64,000 bases of DNA from an uncultured Oceanisphaera sp. (GTDB lineage: Bacteria > Pseudomonadota > Gammaproteobacteria > Enterobacterales > Aeromonadaceae). The translations under genes and the position numbers were made by a program. The stretch covers positions 1-64,000 of the forward strand of contig NZ_CANLZU010000018.1 of the NCBI RefSeq assembly GCF_947495715.1, written 5' to 3'. Each line of letters starts with the position of its first letter. The stretch's first letter is position 1. The notes beneath the pieces are model-generated. The model did no database searches, was not told the origin of the DNA, and saw only the letters and a list, made by a program, of their open reading frames with translations. Of the stretch, positions 1 to 8,749 are shown one piece after another.

Positions 1-89
1 GATCCCATGCCGAACTCAGAAGTGAAACGCACCCGCGCCGATGATAGTGTGGCAGCTGCCATGTGAAAGTAGGTCACAGTCAAACGCCT
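1..89 (+). rRNA. rrf: 5S ribosomal RNA, 3' part
   Basis: The first ~89 bases match the 3' three quarters of bacterial 5S rRNA, including the conserved CCGAACTCAGAAGTGAAACG segment and the GATGATAGTGTGG helix. The 5' end lies left of the window, so this closes an rrn operon entering from the left. The 3' end is placed at about 89 by comparison with remembered E. coli 5S. A strong hairpin follows directly. No tRNA gene is seen between it and ccoG. Confidence 0.93.
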
Positions 90-95
90 ATTACC

Positions 96-123
96 AAGCC
101 CCGCTCAAAGAGCGGGGCTTTTT
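96..123 (+). terminator. rrn operon terminator
   Basis: An 11-bp perfect stem (96-106 with 110-120, AAGCCCCGCTC) has an AAA loop and is followed by a short T run. It sits 6 nt after the 5S end, as expected for an intrinsic rrn terminator. Confidence 0.85.
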
Positions 124-288
124 GCGTTCCTGTTTTTTGTTCCGCCTTGTCTGCTGGTTGCGGTATTGATGGCGACCAGCATCCTTCGCTGTTTCACGGC
201 ATTTGCTGATCACTGTCATGGTTTATGAGACTCATAATGCTCTATCATGACGGACTGGACGGTAGGAGCTGGCTTCGGCATGAAAAGA

Positions 289-302
289 GTGATCAAGATC
301 AC
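289..302. promoter_or_regulatory. FNR/CRP-type operator upstream of ccoG
   Basis: GTGATCAAGATCAC is a perfect dyad one base per half-site from the FNR consensus (TTGAT-N4-ATCAA) and also close to CRP. Its centre (295.5) is about 41.5 bp upstream of a start site predicted from CAGAAT at 325-330, the class II activator geometry. ccoG belongs to cbb3 oxidase maturation, commonly FNR-controlled, so FNR is the more likely ligand. The rest of the 124-420 gap shows no gene. Confidence 0.45.
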
Positions 303-420
303 CTTTTTGACGGGTGTTTTGCTGCAGAATGCGGCATAACTCGTATTTTATCTGCAAGTTAAGATCTTTTTCCGAGCAGATAATTTAATCGCGGTCAGTC
401 AGAATAACCATGTGAGCATA

Positions 421-1842
421 ATGAACGATAAACATAAGCAGATAGACATCAAGGATGTCACCGAGGCGGTGCGTTCTCACAGGCCTACCGATGAAGGCCA
501 TATTTACGTACGAGCACAAAAGGGAAAATGGCAGCAACTGCGCAAGCTGATGGGCTGGTTTTTCATGCTGTTGTTTGCGGTAGGGCCCTGGATCAGCTGG
601 AACGGACACCAGGCCATACTGATCGATGTTGAGCAGCAGCGCTTTCAGATATTTTCGACCACCATCTGGCCACAGGATCTGACTCTGCTGGCTTTGTTGC
701 TGATGGTCGCGGCCTTCGCTCTGTTCTTTATCACCACCTTCCTCGGGCGGGTATGGTGCGGCTATCTGTGCCCACAGACCGTATGGACCTTTCTGTTTAT
801 CTGGTTCGAGGAAAAGCTGGAAGGCAGTGCCAACAAACGCCGCCAGTTGGACAAGTCACCCTGGAACGTCAACAAGATATGGCGCAAGAGTGCCAAGCAC
901 CTTTCCTGGCTGGCGGTATCGCTCTTTACCGGCTTTACCTTCATCGCCTATTTCGTTCCGGCAAGGGAGCTGGCGGTCGATCTGCTGACGTTCTCGACCA
1001 GCTTCTGGATTGGATTCTGGGTACTGTTCTTTGCGTTCTGTACCTATGGCAATGCGGGCTGGATGCGTACCATCATGTGTACCCACATCTGTCCCTATTC
1101 CCGCTTCCAGTCGGCAATGTTCGACAAAGATACCTATACGGTCAGCTATGATGTCGAACGGGGCGAGAGCCGTGGTCCGCGTCCGCGCAAGGCCGATCCC
1201 GAAAAACTGGGTCTGGGAGACTGTATCGACTGCAACCTCTGTGTTCAGGTCTGTCCGGCAGGCATCGATATTCGTGATGGTCTGCAATATGAGTGCATCA
1301 ACTGTGGTGCCTGCGTGGACGCCTGTGACCAGACCATGGATAGGATGGGCTACGAAAGAGGCCTTATCAGCTACACCACAGAACACAAGCTGCGACACAG
1401 AGAGACCCATGTCGCTCGTCCCAAGCTGATTGGTTACGGTGTTGTCATGGTGTTGATGCTGGCCGCCTTTGCCTATATGGCATCGAACATCATGCCGATG
1501 GGCATCGAGATCATTCGGGATCGTAACCAGCTGTATCGTGAAACCGTCGAAGGGTTGGTGGAGAATACCTACACCCTGAAAATCATGAACAAGACGCTAA
1601 GCACCGAAACCTACCGGCTCAATGTAGAAGGGATGGATGACGTGGACTGGATTGGCCCCGAAGAAGTGGTGGTTCGCGGTGGCGAGGTGTTGAGTTTGCC
1701 GATTAGCCTGGCGGCCGACCCTTATCTGCTGTCAACGCCGGTCAAGGACATCACCTTCGTGATGACGCATACCGGGCTGGATGAAAACGACAGCAAGGCC
1801 ACATTACGCAGCGAGAGTAAGTTCTTCAGTTCGATTAACTGA
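421..1842 (+). CDS. ccoG: CcoG (RdxA/FixG) cbb3 oxidase accessory ferredoxin
   Basis: A polytopic inner-membrane iron-sulfur protein that in characterised bacteria reduces copper for assembly of cbb3-type cytochrome oxidase. Visible are about four N-terminal membrane segments (one includes LTLLALLLMVAAFALFF), a WCGYLCPQTVW motif, two ferredoxin-type cysteine clusters (CIDCNLCVQVCP and CINCGACVDACD), one more membrane segment and a C-terminal Ig-like periplasmic domain. The length (473 aa) is normal. ATG 421 was chosen because the protein then begins MNDKHKQIDIKDV like family members; an in-frame GTG at 412 is possible. Neither has a strong ribosome site. No ccoNOP genes lie alongside. It is followed by its own terminator. 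Confidence 0.95.
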   Translation: MNDKHKQIDIKDVTEAVRSHRPTDEGHIYVRAQKGKWQQLRKLMGWFFMLLFAVGPWISWNGHQAILIDVEQQRFQIFSTTIWPQDLTLLALLLMVAAFALFFITTFLGRVWCGYLCPQTVWTFLFIWFEEKLEGSANKRRQLDKSPWNVNKIWRKSAKHLSWLAVSLFTGFTFIAYFVPARELAVDLLTFSTSFWIGFWVLFFAFCTYGNAGWMRTIMCTHICPYSRFQSAMFDKDTYTVSYDVERGESRGPRPRKADPEKLGLGDCIDCNLCVQVCPAGIDIRDGLQYECINCGACVDACDQTMDRMGYERGLISYTTEHKLRHRETHVARPKLIGYGVVMVLMLAAFAYMASNIMPMGIEIIRDRNQLYRETVEGLVENTYTLKIMNKTLSTETYRLNVEGMDDVDWIGPEEVVVRGGEVLSLPISLAADPYLLSTPVKDITFVMTHTGLDENDSKATLRSESKFFSSIN

Positions 1843-1865
1843 TACTCTTTAGTAACGCATACTTC

Positions 1866-1895
1866 AGACCGCAGCCCTTGCTGCGGTCTTTTTTT
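1866..1895 (+). terminator. ccoG terminator
   Basis: A 9-bp perfect stem (AGACCGCAG at 1866-1874 with 1881-1889) is followed by seven Ts. It lies just downstream of ccoG and a few bases before the srkA start codon. Confidence 0.88.
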
Positions 1896-1903
1896 GGAGC
1901 GGT

Positions 1904-2872
1904 ATGAACTACTACCAACTTACCCCCGACGTGATAGCCGATGCGCTGGTCAGTGTCGGTATTTATATTGATTCGGGACTCATGGCCCTGAACAGCTATG
2001 AAAACCGGGTCTACCGATTCAAGAGTGACAGCGATGGCATTCTGGTGGCCAAATTTTATCGGCCCCAGCGCTGGAGCCGGCAGCAAATCCAGGAGGAGCA
2101 TGATTTTCTGTTCGCGCTGGATGACGCCGGCGTGCGAGTGGCGGTCCCGCTGGTACGCGATCAGAACAGTGTGTTCGAGTTTGGCAACATGCTGTTTGCG
2201 GTCTGGCCCTCGGTCTCCGGTCGTCAGTTCGAGGCCGATAACCTCGACCAGCTGGAGGCGCTGGGAGAGCAACTGGGGCGGCTACACAGGGTCGGAGAGC
2301 GGTTTGTCTTGCGCCATCGACCACAGTTGAGTAGCGATGACTATCTGCTGCGGGCTCGAGGTGTGCTTGAGCAAGAGGCGATAATACCGAAGCGGCTGCG
2401 GGGCGAATTTTTTGCCCGGCTGAATGAAGTGGTAGATAAAGCGACCGCATTGTACCGGCCCAAACAGCAGCTGACCCTGCATTGTGACTGCCATGTCAGC
2501 AATATACTGTGGCGTGACGGACTCTGGCTGCTCGACTTCGATGATTGTCGCACCGGGCCGGCGGTACAGGACTTGTGGATGATGCTCAGCGGCACGCGGC
2601 AGGAGCAGCTGCTGCAGCTGGATACCTTGCTGGCCGGTTACGAGACGGTACGGGAATTCAATGCGGCAGAGCTGTCGTTGATTGAACCGCTCAGAGCCAT
2701 GCGTATGGTCAACTACATGGCCTGGCTGGCGGCGCGCTGGTCCGACCCTGCCTTTCCGGCCAATTTTCCCTGGTTTAACACCGAAGACTACTGGCAACAG
2801 CAGATTAGTGTGTTATCCGATCAATTGCAGAGTCTGGATGCGCTACCATTATCCTTGACCTCCTGGAACTGA
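1904..2872 (+). CDS. srkA: SrkA (RdoA/YihE) stress-response Ser/Thr kinase
   Basis: A cytosolic protein kinase of the APH/choline-kinase fold that counters stress-induced death in E. coli, where it is linked to the Cpx envelope response. The 322 aa align along their full length with remembered E. coli SrkA (328 aa). Shared blocks include LNSYENRVYRF near the N-terminus, KFYRPQRW (ATP-binding lysine), the catalytic loop as HCDCHVSNILW (HGDxHxxN in most relatives) and the metal-binding DFDD. It sits 40 bp upstream of dsbA, the same srkA-dsbA pair as in enterics. In E. coli that pair is partly co-transcribed. Confidence 0.94.
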   Translation: MNYYQLTPDVIADALVSVGIYIDSGLMALNSYENRVYRFKSDSDGILVAKFYRPQRWSRQQIQEEHDFLFALDDAGVRVAVPLVRDQNSVFEFGNMLFAVWPSVSGRQFEADNLDQLEALGEQLGRLHRVGERFVLRHRPQLSSDDYLLRARGVLEQEAIIPKRLRGEFFARLNEVVDKATALYRPKQQLTLHCDCHVSNILWRDGLWLLDFDDCRTGPAVQDLWMMLSGTRQEQLLQLDTLLAGYETVREFNAAELSLIEPLRAMRMVNYMAWLAARWSDPAFPANFPWFNTEDYWQQQISVLSDQLQSLDALPLSLTSWN

Positions 2873-2912
2873 TTACTTAACGTGAGTCAGCCTCTACTGA
2901 ACGAGATCCCGT

Positions 2913-3515
2913 ATGAAAAAATATATTGTTGTTTTGTTTACCCTGCTGCTGGCTCCACTGGTCAGTGCCGCTCCCGAATTCAAGGAGGGTGTTGAATACA
3001 AGGTGGTGAATGACGTTGCCAGCAGCAAACCGGAAGTGACCGAATTTTTTTCTTATGTCTGCTCGCATTGCTACAGCTTTGAACCCTTGATGCAAAAACT
3101 GCAAGAGCGGGTGCCACAAGTACAGCTGAAGAAAGTACCGGTGCCTTTTCTCGGCCGGGAACTGGGCCCTGTGCTGCAGCGTGCCTACGGGGCAGCGGTA
3201 TTGCTCAAGGTGGAAGACAAGCTGACGCCGGCCATCTTCGACCGAATTCATCGGCAGAAAAAAATGCCCGGCGACCTCGATGATATCAAGTCGATCTTCG
3301 TCGCCAATGATGTGGCAGCAAAGGACTTCGATGGCGTGATCAACAGCTTCGCGCTCAATGGCATGATCGCCCAGTACGACAAGGCCACCGAACGCTTCAA
3401 TGTGCGCGGCACGCCTACCATAGTGGTCAGAGACAAGTATGAACTGAACATGAGTGAAATTGGCTCGGAAGAGCGGTTTTACCGGGTAGTGGAATATCTG
3501 CTGTCTGCGGGCTGA
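2913..3515 (+). CDS. dsbA: DsbA thiol:disulfide oxidoreductase
   Basis: A periplasmic oxidase that puts disulfides into secreted proteins and is re-oxidised by DsbB. It has a Sec signal peptide (residues 1-19, ending VSA before APEF), a thioredoxin fold with the helical insertion, the active site CSHC in YVCSHCYSF, and the cis-proline loop in RGTPTIVV. The length (200 aa) is usual. The dipeptide between the cysteines is Ser-His, not the Pro-His of E. coli DsbA; this dipeptide sets redox potential in the family. It is second in the srkA-dsbA pair and converges on a small minus-strand gene. Confidence 0.95.
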   Translation: MKKYIVVLFTLLLAPLVSAAPEFKEGVEYKVVNDVASSKPEVTEFFSYVCSHCYSFEPLMQKLQERVPQVQLKKVPVPFLGRELGPVLQRAYGAAVLLKVEDKLTPAIFDRIHRQKKMPGDLDDIKSIFVANDVAAKDFDGVINSFALNGMIAQYDKATERFNVRGTPTIVVRDKYELNMSEIGSEERFYRVVEYLLSAG

Positions 3516-3522
3516 TGCATAA

Positions 3523-3552
3523 CCCCATGATGCGGTTTATTGCATCATGGGG
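3523..3552. terminator. Hairpin between convergent dsbA and unknown gene
   Basis: An 11-bp perfect stem (CCCCATGATGC at 3523-3533 with 3542-3552) lies between the dsbA stop and the end of the minus-strand gene. No T run follows on either strand, so it may be an RNA-stabilising hairpin or weak bidirectional terminator. Confidence 0.5.
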
Positions 3553-3556
3553 GCTG

Positions 3557-3862
3557 TCAGTTATGGCGCTTGCTCGGGGTGATGGTACGCACGTTGGACT
3601 GGCTGTCTTCCTGATAGCCTTCTCCCTGAGTTTGCCAATAGGTGGTTGGCAGGTGAAACAGATAATATTTTTCCCGATGAGTATCGGTGACAAATCCCAT
3701 GCCTTGTAAAGCCAGTTCATAATGAATATCGGTAATGAACTCGTGAGTAAAGCGTTGTCGACCTGAGAGCAAGGCGATATCCGATTTGGTCAGATAAACT
3801 CCGGTCTGCACTTCCTTGAAACGCTCATGCAGCCAAATGGCAAATTCCTTCGCACTTTTCAT
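3557..3862 (-). CDS. Small conserved-looking protein of unknown function
   Basis: An ORF of 101 aa with a strong ribosome site (AAAGGAG a few bases before the ATG at 3862). The sequence is mixed polar/hydrophobic with no signal peptide or membrane segment. It begins MKSAKEFAIWLHERFKEV and contains ALLSGRQRFTHEFITDIHYEL, which could be a small winged-helix-like fold; that is a guess. I do not recognise the family. It lies between dsbA and comM, with its own start signals, in codon use like its neighbours. Confidence 0.7.
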   Translation of the reverse strand: MKSAKEFAIWLHERFKEVQTGVYLTKSDIALLSGRQRFTHEFITDIHYELALQGMGFVTDTHREKYYLFHLPTTYWQTQGEGYQEDSQSNVRTITPSKRHN

Positions 3863-3916
3863 CCATTACTCCTTTAGATCGAGGCTGTCTGTTTAGGTAT
3901 AGCAGTTATTGCCGAA

Positions 3917-5428
3917 TCAGTTCTGTAACTGCTGCAGCAGCCTGTCCATGGCCCGATAGCCCAATGCTTCGATTAAGTGATGACGGCCTATCTTTTCCTC
4001 ATGCTCCAGATCGGCGATGGTTCTGGCGACCCGGATCAATTTATGCCAGGCGCGAATGGAAAGCTTCATTCGGTGCAGCGCCTGCTCCAGAAACTCGGCA
4101 TCTTCCTGCTCCAGTGGACAAAATCTGTCCAGCTCGGCGGCACTGAGCCGGGCATTGGTCTTGCCGGCACGTTTCAGTTGTCGCTCTCTGGCTGCCAGTA
4201 CTCTTTGGCGGATCTGGGCAGAGCGTTCGGCCTTGGGGCGGGCACGGCTCAGCTCACCCGGTGGTAATAACGGTATTTCTACCGACAAATCGAAACGATC
4301 CAGAAAAGGCCCGGATATTTTACTCAGGTAACGCAGTATCTGCTCGGAAGAGCTGCGGCGGTAGCCGTCGGCGTAGTGGCCGCAAGGGCTGGGATTCATG
4401 GCGCCAATTAACTGGAAGCGGGCGGGAAAGGTGACCCGGTGCGCCGCCCGGGCGATAGAGATACGGCAGGTTTCGAGCGGCTCGCGCAGGGCATCCAGTA
4501 CCCGGCGTTCAAACTCGGTCATTTCATCGAGAAACAATACCCCGTTATGGGCCAGAGAGATTTCCCCGGGGCGGGGATAGCTGCCACCGCCGACCAGCGC
4601 CACGGCAGAGGACGAATGATGAGGCTGACGGAAGGCGCGCAGGCACCAGTTTTCGGGATCCAGACTCAGACCGCTGATGGATTTGATGGCCGCGGCCTCG
4701 AGGGCTTCTTCTTCGCTCATCGGTGGCAACAGCCCCGGCAAACGGCTGGCCAGCATGCTCTTGCCGGTTCCCGGAGGACCAAGCAGCAGCAGGTTGTGCT
4801 CACCGGCAGCGGCAATTTCCAATGCCCGCTTACCGCCCTCCTGACCGATAACATCGCAAAGATCGGTGGAGTAATCGCGCTCTTTCGACATAACTCGTTC
4901 AGGCGTCGCCAATTCGCCTTCTTGCTGCAGCCAGGCGGTAATGGCCAGCAGGTGGGGAGCCAGTCTGGCCGGACAGGGATGGATTACGCCGGCCTCGATG
5001 CCGTTTCCGGCGGGCAGTACCAGTATTCGCTCACTGTCGCGGGCGGCCAGTACCGCCGGCAGGGCCCCTTTAATCGATCGCAGTGCTCCGGTCAGGGCCA
5101 GCTCGCCCAAAAACTCCAGCTGCTCCAGGCTGGTGGTGGGGATCTGGCCGGAGGCGGCAAGAATGGCCATGGCGATAGGCAAGTCGAAACGACCACCGTC
5201 TTTGGGCAGATCGGCGGGGGCCAGGTTGACGGTGATACGCCGGGCAGGAAATTCAAAACCGGCATTCAGCAGGGCACTGCGTACCCGGTCCCGGGCTTCC
5301 TTGACCGTGGTTTCCGGCAGGCCGACGATATTGAAGGCGGGCAGGCCATTGGCAAGATGAGCTTCAACGGTAACCAGTGGTGCAACAACGCCCAGACTGG
5401 CGCGGGCAAAAACAACGGCGAGTGACAT
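3917..5428 (-). CDS. comM: ComM/YifB Mg-chelatase-type AAA+ ATPase
   Basis: A hexameric helicase that drives branch migration of integrated single-stranded DNA during natural transformation (shown for ComM of Vibrio/Haemophilus). It has an N-terminal Lon-protease-like domain (residues 1-180), Walker A GPPGTGKS, Walker B LFLDEM, the AMNPSPCG arginine-finger region and a C-terminal Mg-chelatase domain. The length (503 aa) is typical. It is transcribed away from the ilv leader. The ATG at 5428 lies in a good family N-terminus (MSLAVVFARASLGV). The flanking AT-rich stretch 5429-5620 must hold promoters for both comM and ilv, but I could not assign a convincing -35/-10 pair there. Confidence 0.94.
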   Translation of the reverse strand: MSLAVVFARASLGVVAPLVTVEAHLANGLPAFNIVGLPETTVKEARDRVRSALLNAGFEFPARRITVNLAPADLPKDGGRFDLPIAMAILAASGQIPTTSLEQLEFLGELALTGALRSIKGALPAVLAARDSERILVLPAGNGIEAGVIHPCPARLAPHLLAITAWLQQEGELATPERVMSKERDYSTDLCDVIGQEGGKRALEIAAAGEHNLLLLGPPGTGKSMLASRLPGLLPPMSEEEALEAAAIKSISGLSLDPENWCLRAFRQPHHSSSAVALVGGGSYPRPGEISLAHNGVLFLDEMTEFERRVLDALREPLETCRISIARAAHRVTFPARFQLIGAMNPSPCGHYADGYRRSSSEQILRYLSKISGPFLDRFDLSVEIPLLPPGELSRARPKAERSAQIRQRVLAARERQLKRAGKTNARLSAAELDRFCPLEQEDAEFLEQALHRMKLSIRAWHKLIRVARTIADLEHEEKIGRHHLIEALGYRAMDRLLQQLQN

Positions 5429-5621
5429 CCGGTCTCCCTGGTGTTTTGTTTTTTAAAAATAACTGTTTTTAGATTTTTTAACTGCGTTTATGGGGCCCTA
5501 TTCGGTCGCTTTTTTTATTTTGTAAACAATAAAGTCTTGTCTAGTCTAGTTCATCATGCTAGTTCTATAGGCCAGCTGAGTCGGAGGTTCCGGCTCGTAA
5601 TCCTATTGAGTGGTCGGTGAC

Positions 5622-5714
5622 ATGAATTCGTTTGTACGTTTCGTCAGCATTATCGTGGTCCTAGTGGTGATTATTAAATCTCCACTCGGGGTACTGTGGT
5701 CTGACGAAACGTAA
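5622..5714 (+). CDS. ilvL: IlvL attenuator leader peptide
   Basis: A 30-codon ORF too short for most gene callers, rich in branched-chain residues in its middle ([10 protein letters not shown] at codons 9-18, plus two Leu and one Val later). It lies directly before an intrinsic terminator and ilvG. Its position, start (MNSFVRFVS) and composition parallel E. coli IlvL. Its translation rate would sense Ile-, Val- and Leu-tRNA charging and decide whether the downstream attenuator forms. The peptide itself probably has no other role. Confidence 0.85.
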   Translation: MNSFVRFVSIIVVLVVIIKSPLGVLWSDET

Positions 5715-5770
5715 AACAACCGGCAGACACAACACAAAACCCCCGAGTCACCCACTCGGGGGTTTTTTTT
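5636..5770 (+). promoter_or_regulatory. ilv operon transcription attenuator
   Basis: All expected parts are visible. The terminator is a perfect stem (5738-5748 with 5754-5764) followed by T8. The antiterminator is ACTCGGGG at 5684-5691, which can pair with the 5' arm of the terminator at 5741-5748. The protector is ACGTTTCGTCAG at 5636-5647, perfectly complementary over 12 bases to 5701-5712 and enclosing the antiterminator strand. A ribosome stalled on the Ile/Val codons would cover 5636-5647, free the antiterminator and allow readthrough into ilvG. Confidence 0.85.
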
Positions 5771-5793
5771 TAAACCGGCTTTGGCAGCAACAC

Positions 5794-7488
5794 ATGGATA
5801 GTAATAAAATGAATGGCGCACAGTACATCGTTCAGACCCTGAAACAACAGGGAGTCACCCAGATCTTCGGCTACCCCGGCGGCGCCATCATGCCGCTCTA
5901 TGACGCCCTCTACGACGGTGGGGTGGAACATCTGCTGTGTCGTCACGAGCAGGCGGCCGCATTGGCTGCCGTGGGCTATGCCAGAGCCAGTGGTCAGGTG
6001 GGCGTGTGTATGGCCACTTCCGGCCCCGGCGCAACCAACCTGATCACCGGTCTGGCCGATGCCATGCTCGACTCCATTCCGCTGGTGGCCATCACCGGTC
6101 AGGTACCCATGGCCGCCATCGGTACCGATGCCTTTCAGGAAGTGGACGTACTGGGTATGTCGCTGTCCTGCACCAAACACTCCTATCTGGTCGAGAACGT
6201 CGAGGATCTGGGCGCAGTGATCGCCGAAGCCTTTGAAGTGGCCCGCTCCGGCCGGCCCGGCCCCGTGTTGATCGACGTGCCCAAGAATATTCAGGTTGCC
6301 CCGGTCGAGCCCAAGCCAACCCCGACCTTCAGCACCGCAGCCAATGCTCTGGATGAAGACGCCCTGGCTCAGGCTCAGGCCATGCTGACCTCGGCGAAGA
6401 AGCCGGTGTTGTATGTTGGTGGCGGCGTCGGCATGGCCAACGCCGAAGCAGAATTACGCGCTTTTGCCCGGAAGAGTGGCATTCCTGCCGTGACCACCCT
6501 CAAGGGAATCGGCACCCTGAATCCGGATGACGAGCTGTTTTTGGGCATGCTCGGCATGCACGGTACAAAAGCCGCCAACCTGGCGGTTCAGCAGAGTGAT
6601 CTGCTGATTGTGGTTGGGGCGCGTTTCGACGATCGGGTGACCGGCAAGCTGGACGCCTTTGCGGTCAACGCCAAGGTGATTCACCTGGACAAGGACGCTT
6701 CCGAGTTTGGCAAGGTACGCGACGCTCAGGTGAGCATGGATGCAGATCTGGCAACGGTATTGCCGCTGTTGGTAAGTGATAAGTTGGTAAGTGATAAGTT
6801 GGGTAATGACGGACTGGCCATCGACGACTGGCGCCGGCACTGCAAGGCGCTCATAGCCGATCACGGCTGGCGTTACGATCACCCGGGCGAGGCCATCTAC
6901 GCCCCGCTGGCACTCAAGCAGTTGAGCGAGGCCCTGCAGGATACCGCCATGGTGAGCTGTGATGTGGGTCAGCATCAAATGTGGGTGGCGCAGCACATGC
7001 GCTTTACCAGTCCGCGCAATCACCTGAGCAGCTCAGGCCTGGGTACCATGGGCTTTGGTCTGCCGGCGGCCATCGGTGCCAAGCTGGCTCGGCCCGAACA
7101 CGAGTCGGTACTGGTGTCCGGCGATGGCTCCTTCATGATGAACGTGCAGGAACTGGGCACCCTCAAGCGGGCCCAGCTGCCGGTAAAAATGGTGCTGCTC
7201 GACAACCAGCGTCTGGGCATGGTGCGCCAGTGGCAGGAACTGTTCTTCGACGGTCGCTACAGCGAAACCATTCTGACCGACAACCCCGATTTTGTGGCCA
7301 TGGCCGCCGCCTTCAATATTCCCGGTGAAACCATCACCCGCAAAGAGGAAGTGGAGCCCGCCATTCAGCGCATGCTGGCGTCCGAGACCGCCTATCTGTT
7401 GCATGTGCGTATTTCAGAACAGGAAAACGTCTGGCCCCTGGTGCCACCCGGCGTTGCCAACGACCAGATGATGGAGAAAAAAGCATGA
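5794..7488 (+). CDS. ilvG: Acetolactate synthase II, large subunit
   Basis: A ThDP- and FAD-dependent enzyme that condenses two pyruvates, or pyruvate with 2-oxobutyrate, in the first common step of valine/leucine/isoleucine synthesis. It has an N-terminal pyrimidine-binding domain with [15 protein letters not shown] and the catalytic Glu in RHEQAA, a central FAD domain, and a C-terminal ThDP motif ([14 protein letters not shown]). It matches remembered E. coli IlvG throughout, and the frame is intact, unlike E. coli K-12 ilvG. Two starts are possible: ATG 5794, or ATG 5809 (MNGAQ, the E. coli start). A 15-bp tandem repeat lies at 6769-6798. The stop overlaps the ilvM start. Confidence 0.96.
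   Translation: MDSNKMNGAQYIVQTLKQQGVTQIFGYPGGAIMPLYDALYDGGVEHLLCRHEQAAALAAVGYARASGQVGVCMATSGPGATNLITGLADAMLDSIPLVAITGQVPMAAIGTDAFQEVDVLGMSLSCTKHSYLVENVEDLGAVIAEAFEVARSGRPGPVLIDVPKNIQVAPVEPKPTPTFSTAANALDEDALAQAQAMLTSAKKPVLYVGGGVGMANAEAELRAFARKSGIPAVTTLKGIGTLNPDDELFLGMLGMHGTKAANLAVQQSDLLIVVGARFDDRVTGKLDAFAVNAKVIHLDKDASEFGKVRDAQVSMDADLATVLPLLVSDKLVSDKLGNDGLAIDDWRRHCKALIADHGWRYDHPGEAIYAPLALKQLSEALQDTAMVSCDVGQHQMWVAQHMRFTSPRNHLSSSGLGTMGFGLPAAIGAKLARPEHESVLVSGDGSFMMNVQELGTLKRAQLPVKMVLLDNQRLGMVRQWQELFFDGRYSETILTDNPDFVAMAAAFNIPGETITRKEEVEPAIQRMLASETAYLLHVRISEQENVWPLVPPGVANDQMMEKKA
6769..6798 (+). repeat. 15-bp in-frame tandem duplication inside ilvG
   Basis: TTGGTAAGTGATAAG occurs twice without mismatch (6769-6783 and 6784-6798), with the start of a third unit. 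It encodes [11 protein letters not shown] in the linker before the C-terminal ThDP domain, where E. coli IlvG has no such repeat. Probably a recent slippage duplication tolerated in a loop. Confidence 0.9.
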
Positions 7489-7745
7489 ACCAGCATAACT
7501 TGCAGATAGAAACCCAGTTTCGTCCCGAAGTTCTCGAACGAGTGCTCCGTTTGATCCGTCATCGCGGCTTTCGAGTGGATGACATGGAAATGTCCACCTC
7601 GGTTGATTGTAAACACCTTAATATTAGGGTTACTGTCAGCAGTGACAGGGCCATTCAGCTGTTGAGTCGTCAACTGGAAAAGCTGATGGATATAACCCGT
7701 GTCGATGCGCAGCTTGTGGAGCAACGATTCAGAAAAACGGCGTGA
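7485..7745 (+). CDS. ilvM: Acetolactate synthase II, small regulatory subunit
   Basis: An 86-aa ACT-domain protein that partners IlvG and is needed for full activity and stability. It begins [23 protein letters not shown], typical of IlvM, with the short single ACT fold rather than the two-domain IlvN/IlvH form. It overlaps ilvG by 4 nt (ATGA), indicating translational coupling and equal dosage. Confidence 0.93.
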   Translation: MNQHNLQIETQFRPEVLERVLRLIRHRGFRVDDMEMSTSVDCKHLNIRVTVSSDRAIQLLSRQLEKLMDITRVDAQLVEQRFRKTA

Positions 7746-7756
7746 GGGAGCAACCA

Positions 7757-8680
7757 ATGTCGACTGCCAAATACATCTGGTTCAATGGTGATATGGTGCC
7801 CTGGGAAAAAGCCCAGGTGCATGTAATGAGTCATGCGCTGCACTACGGCTCTTCGGTGTTTGAAGGCATTCGTGCCTATGAGACCCCCAAGGGCCCGATG
7901 ATTTTTCGGCTGGAAGAGCACGTACAGCGCCTGTTCGATTCCGCCAAAATCTATCGAATGCAGATCCCCTATACCCATGCAGAATTGATGGACGCCTGCA
8001 GAAAAGCGGTCAGCGAGAACGAGCTGAACAGCGCCTACCTGCGGCCGCTGGTGTTTATCGGCAATGTCGGCATGGGTCTCAACGCGCCCAAAGACGTGCC
8101 GTGCGACGTGATTGTTGCCGCCATTCCCTGGGGTGCCTATCTGGGCGAAGAAGGGCTGGAGCGGGGCGTAGACGTTTGTGTGACCTCCTGGAACCGGCTG
8201 GCGCCCAATACCATGCCTACCGGTGCCAAGGCCGGCGGTAACTATCTGTCTTCCCAGCTGATCTCCGGTGAAGCCAAGCGCCACGGTTATGACGAGGGTA
8301 TTTCACTGGACGTGCACGGCCACCTGAGTGAAGGGGCGGGCGAGAATCTGTTCCTGATCAAGAACAAGGTGCTCTATACCCCGCCGGTTACCGCCTGTAT
8401 CCTGCCCGGTATCACCCGAGATACCCTGATGACCCTGGCGCGTGAAGCCGGTTATCAGGTGAGGGAAGAAGCCATCTCTCGCGAGGCGCTGTATCTGGCC
8501 GATGAAATGTTCATGACCGGTACCGCCGCCGAAGTGACCCCGGTACGCAGCGTAGACGGCATCGAGCTCGGGGCCGGTAAACGAGGCCCGATCACCACCG
8601 AATTGCAGAAAGCCTTCTTCGGGCTGTTCGACGGCAGCACCAGGGACAAATGGGGTTGGTTGACCCCGGTGAAAGATTGA
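7757..8680 (+). CDS. ilvE: Branched-chain amino acid aminotransferase
   Basis: A PLP fold-type IV transaminase doing the last step of Val, Leu and Ile synthesis. The family blocks [18 protein letters not shown], the PLP-lysine region ([21 protein letters not shown] follows [18 protein letters not shown]) and [10 protein letters not shown] are present. The protein is 307 aa (E. coli 309). ATG 7757 was chosen because GAGGGAG lies at a proper distance and the N-terminus ([11 protein letters not shown]) matches the family. An upstream in-frame start at 7742 overlaps the ilvM stop but lacks a ribosome site. It follows ilvM within 12 nt. Confidence 0.96.
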   Translation: MSTAKYIWFNGDMVPWEKAQVHVMSHALHYGSSVFEGIRAYETPKGPMIFRLEEHVQRLFDSAKIYRMQIPYTHAELMDACRKAVSENELNSAYLRPLVFIGNVGMGLNAPKDVPCDVIVAAIPWGAYLGEEGLERGVDVCVTSWNRLAPNTMPTGAKAGGNYLSSQLISGEAKRHGYDEGISLDVHGHLSEGAGENLFLIKNKVLYTPPVTACILPGITRDTLMTLAREAGYQVREEAISREALYLADEMFMTGTAAEVTPVRSVDGIELGAGKRGPITTELQKAFFGLFDGSTRDKWGWLTPVKD

Positions 8681-8749
8681 TTTTCAAATAAGAGAGAGGG
8701 GCGCGCGGCGCCCCTGCTTTACTCAATTGTTGTTACAGGAGTTTAAAGA

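Noticed and set aside
124-411. tRNA genes following the 5S rRNA
   Set aside because: No cloverleaf, GTTCGA-type T loop or CCA end found in the spacer.
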